From an uncultured Pelagibacteraceae bacterium (GTDB lineage: Bacteria > Pseudomonadota > Alphaproteobacteria > Pelagibacterales > Pelagibacteraceae): a stretch of 64,000 nucleotides of DNA. Every line of letters begins with the position of its first letter. Position 1 is the stretch's first letter. The notes below the pieces were generated by a model. It did no database searches, had not been told where the DNA came from, and saw nothing but the letters and a program-made list of their open reading frames with translations. Both the position numbers and the translations under genes were made by a program. The stretch is from positions 1-64,000 of the forward strand of contig CACLXL010000002.1 of assembly GCA_902610975.1 (NCBI GenBank). Direction: 5' to 3'. Positions 42,628 through 51,473 of the stretch are shown one piece after another.

Positions 42628-44244
42628 TTAATTTTTTTTTGAAAGTATATATCTAGATGACAGAAGTATCAAAATTGTAGACCAAAATATTAAAAAAAGA
42701 GATGGTAATGCAGCCGCTTCAAGTAAATCTTGGGATGCATATATATAAGCCTGAGTAGCAAATGTTTCGAAATTAAAAGGCCTCAAAATCATTGTCATGG
42801 GCAATTCTTTAATTACCTCTAGAGAAATCAATAAAATTATCAAAATTATATTTGTACTTAGATAAGGAACATGAATTTTTAAAAATGTATTAATCTTAGA
42901 ATAACCAAGAAGATAAGCACTTTCATCAATGGAATTATTTATTTTTTCATAACTTGATTTAATTCCATTGAAGGATAAAGAAAAAAACCTTATAAAATAT
43001 GCCAACAATAATCCAAAAATAGATCCGATGAATAAGCTCTTAGAACTTTTAAAATCAAAATTATTTGTAAAAAAATCACTTAAATTTGAAAAGAATGTAA
43101 TAAAAGCAACTGCTAAAATAACTCCTGGTATCGCGTACCCAGAAATTGAAAAAGTTGTAATATAGTTCAAAATTTTACTTTTTGATATTCTACTTCCATA
43201 ATTGATAAATAGGGAAATAATTACAATTATTACACTAGCTAAACCTACTAGCATTAAAGTATTCAAATTAATTTTTAATATATTGATATCTTGAAAATAT
43301 TTAGGAAATTTTATTGTCCAATAAATCATCTGGGAAACTGGAAAAATAAAACTCAATAATAAAATTAATGAACAAATAATAATTGGAAATACAGACTTTC
43401 TTCCAGTTAATTTGATTTTTGTAATTGGTTTAAACCCTCTGCCTGGCTGATGATATCTTGCTTCCTTTCTTGAGTAAATTTCTATCGAAAAAAGTAAAAG
43501 AATGAAGATTAGCAATATAAAAGATATCTGATTAGCCGTATTTAGGTCATCAAAAGATAACCAAGAATTATAAATTCCAGTGGTTAATGTATTAACACTA
43601 AAAAAAGATACAGTACCAAAATCTGATAAACACTCCATTGATACTAGAGCTAAACCTGCAATGATTGCTGGTCTTGCAGAGGGTAAAACTATTCTTAAAA
43701 AAGTTTCCTTTGTAGAAAGACCAAGATTTTTTCCTACCTCAATATAATTATTTGATTGATAATAAAATGATGCTCTTGTTAATACATAAACATACGGAAA
43801 CAAAGAAAACGATATAGATATTATGGCTCCAATTAATCCATCTATTTTTGGAATAATGGTATTATAATTATTTTCACCAAATAGAAATGTTAATAATGAA
43901 AAAGCAGTACCGTAATTTTCAAAAAAGGCAATTATTGAAAAAGCATAAATATAACCTGGAACTGCGAATGATAAGATTAATGCCCAACTAAAAAATTTGG
44001 ATAAAGGAAAATCATAAAAAGATACAAAATATGCTGAAAAAATTCCAAGAATAAAAGTAAAAAATATTACAAATAATAAAATTGTTATTGAATTAAAAAT
44101 ATAATCAAGTAAAAAAGTTTCTTTTAAAACGTAAAAATAATTGCTTGTCTCGCTAAAAAAGCTAAAAAAAACAGTAATAATAGGCATGGCAACCACTGAG
44201 GCCACAACCAGTGATCCAAAAAACCATACGTTATACTTTGTCAT
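42628..44244 (-). CDS. fbpB: Fe(3+) ABC transporter permease, fused double domain (start probably MTKYNVW)
   Basis: Two EAA-like loops (GKNLGLSTKETFLRIVLPSARPAIIAG; AYLLGYSKINTFLKIHVPYL). Confidence 0.9.
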   Translation of the reverse strand: MTKYNVWFFGSLVVASVVAMPIITVFFSFFSETSNYFYVLKETFLLDYIFNSITILLFVIFFTFILGIFSAYFVSFYDFPLSKFFSWALILSFAVPGYIYAFSIIAFFENYGTAFSLLTFLFGENNYNTIIPKIDGLIGAIISISFSLFPYVYVLTRASFYYQSNNYIEVGKNLGLSTKETFLRIVLPSARPAIIAGLALVSMECLSDFGTVSFFSVNTLTTGIYNSWLSFDDLNTANQISFILLIFILLLFSIEIYSRKEARYHQPGRGFKPITKIKLTGRKSVFPIIICSLILLLSFIFPVSQMIYWTIKFPKYFQDINILKINLNTLMLVGLASVIIVIISLFINYGSRISKSKILNYITTFSISGYAIPGVILAVAFITFFSNLSDFFTNNFDFKSSKSLFIGSIFGLLLAYFIRFFSLSFNGIKSSYEKINNSIDESAYLLGYSKINTFLKIHVPYLSTNIILIILLISLEVIKELPMTMILRPFNFETFATQAYIYASQDLLEAAALPSLFLIFWSTILILLSSRYILSKKN

Positions 44245-44407
44245 TCTTAAACATTGAAGATACAATCACTTTTACTTCCTCAATTTTAATTTCAGAAATC
44301 TTTCTATTTGAGAATTTCTGTTCCATTTTTTTGGCTTCTGACATACAAGGCGAACAACCTGTGTTAAACCTATTCAAGTTAATTTCTTTTTTAATTGTTC
44401 GCTCCAT
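44231..44407 (-). CDS. 58-aa CxxC micro-protein between fbpA and fbpB (absent from the supplied ORF track)
   Basis: My translation: MERTIKKEINLNRFNTGCSPCMSEAKKMEQKFSNRKISEIKIEEVKVIVSSMFKNDKV*; 3' end overlaps the fbpB start, 5' end follows fbpA. Confidence 0.65.
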   Translation of the reverse strand: MERTIKKEINLNRFNTGCSPCMSEAKKMEQKFSNRKISEIKIEEVKVIVSSMFKNDKV

Positions 44408-44418
44408 ATAATTAGCTA

Positions 44419-45438
44419 CTACTTCCAGCCTGCTGCTGTCATTACTTCTAAAGCATCTGCTTGTCTTTTTCCGTAATTTACAACTTTTGTTTTTAGATCC
44501 TGTTTAAAATCTAATCCCATATTTACTACAAGTGGATGTGGAGACACACCTTTTATCATTGGATATTCAAAAGTATTATTTACAATATGATTTTGAGCTT
44601 CTTCGCTTAATAGGAACTCAACTAACTTAATTGCATTAGCTTTATTTGGCGCACCCTTTACAAGTCCTGCACCGCTAATATTCATATGAGTTCCTCTTCC
44701 ATCTTGATTAGGAAAGAAAGGTTTTACTTTTTTAGCAGCAGCTTGCTGTTCTGGTCCTTTTTTTCCAGAGAGCATAAGTGCTAAATAATAAGTGTTAGCT
44801 ACAGCTATATCTGCTTCTCCTGCTGCAACAGCAAGTATCTGAGCTCTATCATTTCCCTTTGGAGATCTAGCCATATTTGAAACCATACCTTTTGACCAAT
44901 CAGCTATTTTACCTTTTCCATTGTTTTTAATTAATGAAGCTACAAGTGATTGATTATAGATATTGTTTGAGGCTCTTATTACTAGTCTGCCTTTCCATTT
45001 AGGATCAGCTAAACTCTCATAAGTTAAACCAGCCAATTCTGCACCACTTACTCTTTCTGGAGCAAAATATACAATCCTTGCTCTCTTAGCTATACCAGTC
45101 CATTTTGATGTTCTGAAGTTACTTGGTACAGCAGATTTAATAGCTGCACTAGTAAGTCCCCCTTGAAGATTAGCTTCAAAAGCACCTAATCTCCCAGCGT
45201 CTGCTGTTATATATAGATCTGCTTGGCTATCAGCTCCCTCTTCAATTATCCTTTTTTCTAAAGCACCTGACTTTCCTGATACAACGTTTACTTTAATTCC
45301 TGTTTTAGAAGTAAACTTTTCATAAAGTTGAACATCAGAGTCATAATGCCTTGCGCTAAATATATTTATCTCATTAGCAAAAAGACTTCCTGCAAATGCA
45401 ACTAAAAATAGATAGCTGATTATTATTGTTTTTCTCAT
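44419..45438 (-). CDS. fbpA: Fe(3+) ABC transporter substrate-binding protein
   Basis: Signal peptide; NEINIFSARHYDSDVQLYEKFTSKTGIKVNVVSGKSGALEKRI; ferric-binding C-terminal region. Confidence 0.93.
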   Translation of the reverse strand: MRKTIIISYLFLVAFAGSLFANEINIFSARHYDSDVQLYEKFTSKTGIKVNVVSGKSGALEKRIIEEGADSQADLYITADAGRLGAFEANLQGGLTSAAIKSAVPSNFRTSKWTGIAKRARIVYFAPERVSGAELAGLTYESLADPKWKGRLVIRASNNIYNQSLVASLIKNNGKGKIADWSKGMVSNMARSPKGNDRAQILAVAAGEADIAVANTYYLALMLSGKKGPEQQAAAKKVKPFFPNQDGRGTHMNISGAGLVKGAPNKANAIKLVEFLLSEEAQNHIVNNTFEYPMIKGVSPHPLVVNMGLDFKQDLKTKVVNYGKRQADALEVMTAAGWK

Positions 45439-45455
45439 TACTTCCCTCGTTTATT

Positions 45456-45472
45456 GATAATGATTATCATTT
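45456..45472. promoter_or_regulatory. Fur box 1 upstream of fbpA
   Basis: GATAATGATTATCATTT, near-match to Fur consensus GATAATGATAATCATTATC. Confidence 0.85.
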
Positions 45473-45482
45473 ACAATATATT

Positions 45483-45499
45483 GAGAATGATTATCATTT
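45483..45499. promoter_or_regulatory. Fur box 2 upstream of fbpA
   Basis: GAGAATGATTATCATTT, 27 bp from box 1. Confidence 0.85.
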
Positions 45500-45567
45500 G
45501 CATAATTGACGCACTCTTAGTGGGTATAATATGTTGATAACTTCAGTAAAATAGAGTTAATAGATTC

Positions 45568-45783
45568 ATGTTGCAAATCAATCCAAAAAAATTCAAGAAT
45601 ATTGAGAACAAATCAATTCCATCGCCATTAAGACCCAAGTTCAGAAATAAATCTGAAACTAATATCTATTTTCTATCCAAAAGAAAATTTCAAAGTGAAA
45701 AAAGACAATCGTTTCTAAGGAATATTAAGTTTATCTCTGGAATTGTTATTTTAGTAGTTGGAGGCTACTTGTTGTCTAATTAA
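45568..45783 (+). CDS. small hypothetical protein with basic N-terminus and one C-terminal TM
   Basis: 71-aa ORF divergent from fbpA; ...FLRNIKFISGIVILVVGGYLLSN. Confidence 0.55.
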   Translation: MLQINPKKFKNIENKSIPSPLRPKFRNKSETNIYFLSKRKFQSEKRQSFLRNIKFISGIVILVVGGYLLSN

Positions 45784-46552
45784 TTTTAGTTTTAACAAAT
45801 CCCAACTTTTCAATTTTTCCCTTGTAGATGCCTTTGCTTAAAATTGGGACAACTCCTACTGATGAGCCAGTAAAAACGTAAAAATCTTTATCATGTTTTA
45901 CTTTATCTTTTTGAAGTTTTTTTAAAACAAATAACAAAGAATTCATTGGATTTATATAAACTGTATTGGTATTTCCATTTACGGATTGATTTATCTTTGA
46001 ATTAGAAATATTAGTTTTAAGGTTTCTAACGTTATTATTTCTAAATTTTTTTTTTGGACCTATGATAAATTTTATATTAGCGCCAAAATCAGAACATAGG
46101 TCTCCAAAACTCTTTATACCTTTTTTCTTTTGTCTATAGCCAACCACCTCAATACACGGTGCAATATAATTTATAAATCTTTTCATATTGTTAATTGATA
46201 TTTTTTTTTTAAAATTGAAAAAACTTTTTTTTAGGAGATAACAAACTTCAAGTTCAATGCCTAAAGTATATTTATTTATTTTTACAGATTTATTATTTTT
46301 CAATACGTTATGTTTGTAGACAGAAGCGTAGAAAGGTTCTTTTTCTTTTAGTTTTTTTATAACAGGTATCCCTGTCCCACCTGCTTTAAATCCTACAATT
46401 GGTTTTTGAATTTTACTCTCACATAATTTCCTAAATTTATCAGCATTCGAAAGTTTTTTTGTATATTTACTTGAAATAGGATTTATAATTTTATTTTTAA
46501 GGAATGCATTCACAAGTCTATTAGCTATTAGATTTGAATTTTTATCTTTCAT
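45776..46552 (-). CDS. 2-keto-4-pentenoate hydratase-like protein (fumarylacetoacetase superfamily)
   Basis: PIVGFKAGGTG, LGIELEVCYLL, YIAPCIEVVGYR, DFGANIKFIIG. Confidence 0.75.
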   Translation of the reverse strand: MKDKNSNLIANRLVNAFLKNKIINPISSKYTKKLSNADKFRKLCESKIQKPIVGFKAGGTGIPVIKKLKEKEPFYASVYKHNVLKNNKSVKINKYTLGIELEVCYLLKKSFFNFKKKISINNMKRFINYIAPCIEVVGYRQKKKGIKSFGDLCSDFGANIKFIIGPKKKFRNNNVRNLKTNISNSKINQSVNGNTNTVYINPMNSLLFVLKKLQKDKVKHDKDFYVFTGSSVGVVPILSKGIYKGKIEKLGFVKTKIN

Positions 46553-47640
46553 TAAATATCGTCTCCTAAATAAATTCCTAATGAAAGGGCTGTTTCAACT
46601 AAAGAGTCTTTTCTTTCGACATTTTTATATGTTTTGATGCCTTCATCAATAGGTACATCAACCACTCTTCTGTCTCTCCATGCAACCATTCGATCAAATT
46701 TTTTTTGGTTTAATAAATCTACAGCATAAACTCCAAAAGCACTAGCTAGTATTCTGTCACTTGCTGTTGGGGGAGCTCCTCTTTGAACGTGACCAAGTGA
46801 TGTTACTCTACATTCAACATCTGTTTTCTTCATCAATTCCTGAGCTATATAATCTCCGATACCGCCAAGTCTTTGTTCACCATCCATATATTTATGAACC
46901 ACTCTTGAACCATCTTCTTTTTTAACTGCTTCAGCAACTACAATTAATGAATGTTGAATATCATTTTTTTTCATTGAATTAAGTTTATTAATAATTCCAT
47001 TTATCGAATAATTTATTTCAGGAATTAAAATAATATCTGCCCCTCCTGCTATACCCGCATTAAGTGCGATATGTCCTGCATCACGACCCATAACCTCAAG
47101 TATCATAGATCTTCTATGGCTAGCTGCTGTAGATTGTAAATTATCCAATGCTTGAGTTGCAACATCTACCGCTGTATGAAAACCTATTGAACTTTCGGTT
47201 GCGCCTACATCGTTATCTATTGTCTTTGGAATAGCTACTATTTTCATATCACCATCTTTAGCTAATTTTTTTAAAATTTGCATACTACCATCTCCGCCGA
47301 TAATTATTAAGCCATCAAGTTTCATTGAATGATATCCCTCTATAATTTCTTTTGATTTATCGACATGTTTACCGTTACCTGTAGGAATTTTAAAAGGATT
47401 GCCTTTATTAGTAGATCCTAAAAAAGTTCCACCTTGTCTTAATAAATATCCTCCAAAAGTTTTATGAGTTAGTTGTATAACATCTAATGGACGTTTGATT
47501 AGGCCAGCAGTACCATCTCTTATTCCGTATACATCCATTTTGTATTTATTTTTTGCTCTAAAAAAAATTGATCTAATAGCAGCATTAAGGCCTCCGCAAT
47601 CACCTCCACTAGTTAAAATTCCTATTTTTTTATTACTCAT
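46552..47640 (-). CDS. pfkA: 6-phosphofructokinase
   Basis: GILTSGGDCGGLNAAIR, IIGGDGSMQIL, PKTIDNDV, EVMGRDAGHIAL. Confidence 0.95.
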   Translation of the reverse strand: MSNKKIGILTSGGDCGGLNAAIRSIFFRAKNKYKMDVYGIRDGTAGLIKRPLDVIQLTHKTFGGYLLRQGGTFLGSTNKGNPFKIPTGNGKHVDKSKEIIEGYHSMKLDGLIIIGGDGSMQILKKLAKDGDMKIVAIPKTIDNDVGATESSIGFHTAVDVATQALDNLQSTAASHRRSMILEVMGRDAGHIALNAGIAGGADIILIPEINYSINGIINKLNSMKKNDIQHSLIVVAEAVKKEDGSRVVHKYMDGEQRLGGIGDYIAQELMKKTDVECRVTSLGHVQRGAPPTASDRILASAFGVYAVDLLNQKKFDRMVAWRDRRVVDVPIDEGIKTYKNVERKDSLVETALSLGIYLGDDI

Positions 47641-47705
47641 TTAAATTATTTTTTCTTTAATATTCTTTTTTAAGAGAAGTGGTGTTATAACATAAAAATC
47701 TCTTA

Positions 47706-49118
47706 ATGGAAAAAAAAGCAAAAATTATAGCTACTTTAGGCCCAGCAATTTATAGCGAAAATAAGTTAAAAAAGCTTGTAGATCTCGGTGTTGATGCATT
47801 TAGAATAAATTTTAGTCATAACACAAATGGGATTAAAAAAATAATTTCACGGATAAGAAAAGTAGAGAAAAAAAATGTAAAAAAATTATCTTTGATAGCA
47901 GACCTACAAGGCGTAAAGTTGAGAATAGGTAAAGTTAAAGATGAAAGTCAAAAAATTAGTTTTAATCAAAAATTTGTATTTGATAATAAAAAAATACCTG
48001 GAGACTCACAAAGAGTAACTTTTCCTTATCCAAAAATTATAAAAAAATTAAAAAAAGGTAATAAAATTTTAATTGATGATGGAAAGTATTTATTCTCTGT
48101 AATTGGAAAAAAAGGAAATTCTGTAATAACAAAGTGTCGAAGTCAAAATTGTATAATTAAAAGTAATAAAAGTTTTCATGTTCCAAATTTAGATATAACT
48201 TTCAATAAACTTACTGTAAAAGATAAGAAGGATATTAAAACTGCAATTAAACTTGGATGTAATTGGATTGCCCTTTCTTATTTACAAAATGAAAAGTTGA
48301 TTCTTGAGACAAGAAAATTAATTAAAAAAGATATGGGCATAATTTCTAAAATAGAAAATAAACATGCGTTAAAAAATATTAAAAAGATTATTCAATATAC
48401 TGACTCAATAATGATTGCACGAGGAGATTTGGCAATTGATATTGGTCATAGCGAAGTACCAAAAGTTCAATTAAGTCTTATAAAAAAATGTTCTCAATTT
48501 TCTAAATCAGTAATTGTCGCCACACAGATGTTAGAAAGTATGATTGAAAATAACACTGCAACCAGAGCAGAAATAAACGATATTGCGACAGCGATATTTC
48601 AAGGCGCAGATACCGTAATGTTGTCTGCCGAAGCTGCCGTTGGCAAATTTCCAACTCAAGCTGTCTCAACTATGACACAGACAATTCTATCTACAGAAAA
48701 ATATAAGAGAGAACATATTGAAGATTTTAAAAATTCTATCATTACAAACAAAGATCCGGTTAAATCTATTCTCCTCTCTGTCAAAGATATGGCTTATAAC
48801 CCGGACGTTAAAGCTATAATTGTTTTTTCTAATTCTGGAAAATCTGCGAAACTTGTTTCTGCTATGCGTCCAGCAGCAAAAATAGTAACTATTTCTCCAA
48901 ATATAAATGTAAGTAGACAAGTGTCATTACTTTGGGGTGTTCAATCTATAAATAGTAGAGATGCAAATGGATGGAAAGATATGATGTCTATTTCTAAAGA
49001 AATTATTAAAAAACTAAGATTTATTAAAAAGAATGATTTTGTAGTTATAACTGCTGGTTTACCTTTTGGAAAGGCAGGTATGACTAACATGGTGAGACTT
49101 TATAAAGTTGGTTCCTAA
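47706..49118 (+). CDS. pyk: pyruvate kinase
   Basis: KIIATLGPA, DAFRINFSH, MIARGDLAIDIG, ATQMLESMIENNTATRAEINDIATAIFQGADTVMLSAEAAVGKFP. Confidence 0.97.
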   Translation: MEKKAKIIATLGPAIYSENKLKKLVDLGVDAFRINFSHNTNGIKKIISRIRKVEKKNVKKLSLIADLQGVKLRIGKVKDESQKISFNQKFVFDNKKIPGDSQRVTFPYPKIIKKLKKGNKILIDDGKYLFSVIGKKGNSVITKCRSQNCIIKSNKSFHVPNLDITFNKLTVKDKKDIKTAIKLGCNWIALSYLQNEKLILETRKLIKKDMGIISKIENKHALKNIKKIIQYTDSIMIARGDLAIDIGHSEVPKVQLSLIKKCSQFSKSVIVATQMLESMIENNTATRAEINDIATAIFQGADTVMLSAEAAVGKFPTQAVSTMTQTILSTEKYKREHIEDFKNSIITNKDPVKSILLSVKDMAYNPDVKAIIVFSNSGKSAKLVSAMRPAAKIVTISPNINVSRQVSLLWGVQSINSRDANGWKDMMSISKEIIKKLRFIKKNDFVVITAGLPFGKAGMTNMVRLYKVGS

Positions 49119-49291
49119 TGGAAGACAATTATAGTATTGATGAAATTCTCTCAGCAGTAGATGATCTTCAAAATTTGAAAAGGAATAAAACTAAAAAGGT
49201 TTCTAGCGTTTCAAATGCTAAAACCGATAATTCTGATATTCCAAAAAATACCTTAAAATTAATTGAGGAAGCTGAAAAATCAAATAACTAA
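49118..49291 (+). CDS. 57-aa small protein coupled to pyk (absent from the supplied ORF track)
   Basis: My translation: MEDNYSIDEILSAVDDLQNLKRNKTKKVSSVSNAKTDNSDIPKNTLKLIEEAEKSNN*; ATG overlaps the pyk stop (TAATG). Confidence 0.6.
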   Translation: MEDNYSIDEILSAVDDLQNLKRNKTKKVSSVSNAKTDNSDIPKNTLKLIEEAEKSNN

Positions 49292-50292
49292 ATTAAACCG
49301 GCTATTTGTAGTGAAGTATCACACATTCTGTTAGAGAAACCCCATTCATTATCGTACCATGAAAGCACTCGACTAAATTTTCCTTTTATTACTTGAGTTT
49401 GGGTTACATCAAAAATCGAACTATGAGGGTTATGATTAAAATCTTTTGATACAAGAGGTTTTTGGTTTATATCTAAAATTCCTTTTAATTCACCTCTCGC
49501 TGCTTTTGTCATAGCTTCATTAATACTTTGAGGTGTTGCTTCTTTATCGGTAACTAATGTTAGATCAATTAATGAAACATTTGGTGTAGGAACTCTTATA
49601 GCTGTTCCATCTAACTTTCCTTTTAAACTCGGCAGAACTAAACTCATTGCTTTGGCGGCTCCTGTTGAAGTAGGTATCATTGCTCCTTCTGTAGAACGAG
49701 CTCTTCTTAAATCTTTATGTAATGTATCTAGCAATTTTTGATCACCTGTATAACTATGGATTGTAGTCATATAACCATAGCTTATTCCAAAAGTTTTTTC
49801 TAAAACCATTGCAACAGGAGCTAAACAATTTGTCGTGCACGAGCCATTGGATATAATATTATGCTCTTTTTTTAACTCCTTGCTATTAACGCCTTGAACG
49901 ATTGTAAAATCTACTTCTTTACCAGGAGCAGAAATTATTACTTTTTTTGCTCCACCTTTTATATGTTTTTCTGCTGATGACTTGTCTAAAAATATACCAG
50001 TGCATTCAAAAACTACGTCAGCACCTACTTTCCCCCAGGAGATATTAGCTGGATCCATTTCTGCAAAAACTTTTATTTCTTGGTTGCCGATTTTAAACCC
50101 GTCTTTTGAAGTTAGAATGTCTTCATTAATGATACCATGAGTACTATCGTATTTAATTAAGTGCGCATTAGTTTCTATTGACCCTAAATCATTGATTGCA
50201 ACAACTTGAATTTTATTTTTGTAATTTTCTAAAATAGCTCTTAAAATTAATCTACCTATTCTACCAAAACCATTAATGCCAACTTTAACCAT
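49288..50292 (-). CDS. gapA: glyceraldehyde-3-phosphate dehydrogenase
   Basis: VGINGFGRIGRLILRA, SNGSCTTNCLAPVA, WYDNEWGFSNRM. Confidence 0.97.
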   Translation of the reverse strand: MVKVGINGFGRIGRLILRAILENYKNKIQVVAINDLGSIETNAHLIKYDSTHGIINEDILTSKDGFKIGNQEIKVFAEMDPANISWGKVGADVVFECTGIFLDKSSAEKHIKGGAKKVIISAPGKEVDFTIVQGVNSKELKKEHNIISNGSCTTNCLAPVAMVLEKTFGISYGYMTTIHSYTGDQKLLDTLHKDLRRARSTEGAMIPTSTGAAKAMSLVLPSLKGKLDGTAIRVPTPNVSLIDLTLVTDKEATPQSINEAMTKAARGELKGILDINQKPLVSKDFNHNPHSSIFDVTQTQVIKGKFSRVLSWYDNEWGFSNRMCDTSLQIAGLI

Positions 50293-50316
50293 TTAATCTC
50301 CTTTAATGAATAATAT

Positions 50317-50676
50317 TTAGACGTATCTAAATACAACAACTGCATAGCCAATGCAAATTATTGTTGCAATCCACAATACACTTCCAACTAGAGCTAACCA
50401 AAATAAATGAATGAATGCACTGCCTAGTAATGAAATAAATAATCTATCGCCTCTAGTTGTATCTAATCCCAAAATTCCCTTTCTTGGGTTACCTCCTGGT
50501 GATTTTTTTTCCCAGATAACCATTGCTGTTAAACATAAAGCTATGAATATAAAAAATGCAGCTGTCTGCCAGGTCCATGCCATCCAAGTAATAAATTCGA
50601 AGTCGAAAAAGCTTTTTTCTTTTTCTTTAGCCATGTCACCCCATGTTGCAGCATTTAAAACGTTAAACATCATCAT
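50317..50676 (-). CDS. small integral membrane protein, DUF2160-like, of the glycerol ABC operon (GlpU-like)
   Basis: WMAWTWQTAAFFIFIALCLTAMVIWE; directly follows the GlpQ-like permease. Confidence 0.75.
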   Translation of the reverse strand: MMMFNVLNAATWGDMAKEKEKSFFDFEFITWMAWTWQTAAFFIFIALCLTAMVIWEKKSPGGNPRKGILGLDTTRGDRLFISLLGSAFIHLFWLALVGSVLWIATIICIGYAVVVFRYV

Positions 50677-51473
50677 ACTCTTCCTAATGCAAATCCTTTA
50701 GCTATATAGTTTCTTACAAAATAAATTACGATAGCACCCGGAATAATTGTCAAACTTCCTGCAGCAGCAAGTAGTCCTAATTCATATCCTGATGTACTGG
50801 CGGTTCTTGTCATTGTTGCAGCGATCGGTTTTGCTGCCACCGCAGTTAGTGTTTTTGCTAATAATAATTCAACCCAAGAAAACATGAAACAGAAAAACAT
50901 TGTAATACCTATACCTGCAGTAATTGTTGGAATAAATATCTTGAAGAAAAATCTCCAAAAAGAATAACCATCAACATAAGCTGTTTCATCTAGTTCTTTT
51001 GGTACAGAAGACATAAATCCTTCTAAAATCCAAACTGCCAAAGGAATATTAAACAAACAATGTGATAAAGCTACAGCGACATGAGTATCAAACAAGTTTA
51101 CTGATGAATAAAATTGAAAAAATGGCAAAGCAAATACTGCTGGTGGGGCCATTCTGTTAGTTAATAGCCAGAAAAATAAATGTTTATCTCCTAAAAATTT
51201 ATATCTAGAGAAAGCATAAGCTGCTGGTAGTGCAGCTGCGACTGAAATCACGGTGTTCATCACTACGTAATAAATAGAATTAAGATATCCAGTATACCAA
51301 GTACTGTCGGTAAAAATTTTTTTGTAATTATCTAATGTAAATTCTTGAGGCCATAATGTGTAAGTGTTTATAATCTCAGTTGTCGTTTTAAATGACATAT
51401 TGAGCAACCAATAAATTGGAAGCATCAAGAAAATAATATAAATTGTAGGAACTACCCACTTAGCTTTCTTCAT
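50673..51473 (-). CDS. glpQ: glycerol ABC transporter permease (GlpQ-like)
   Basis: DETAYVDGYSFWRFFFKIFIPTITAGI EAA loop; operon context. Confidence 0.82.
   Translation of the reverse strand: MKKAKWVVPTIYIIFLMLPIYWLLNMSFKTTTEIINTYTLWPQEFTLDNYKKIFTDSTWYTGYLNSIYYVVMNTVISVAAALPAAYAFSRYKFLGDKHLFFWLLTNRMAPPAVFALPFFQFYSSVNLFDTHVAVALSHCLFNIPLAVWILEGFMSSVPKELDETAYVDGYSFWRFFFKIFIPTITAGIGITMFFCFMFSWVELLLAKTLTAVAAKPIAATMTRTASTSGYELGLLAAAGSLTIIPGAIVIYFVRNYIAKGFALGRV

Noticed and set aside
42628-44265. Iron permease as two fused genes by assembly error
   Set aside because: Double-domain FbpB/SfuB permeases are normally one long protein of this size
45506-45530. TTGACG...TATAAT as a sigma-70 promoter for the 45568 ORF
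   Set aside because: Spacer is only 13 bp, too short for a confident -35/-10 pair; the TATAAT alone may still be used
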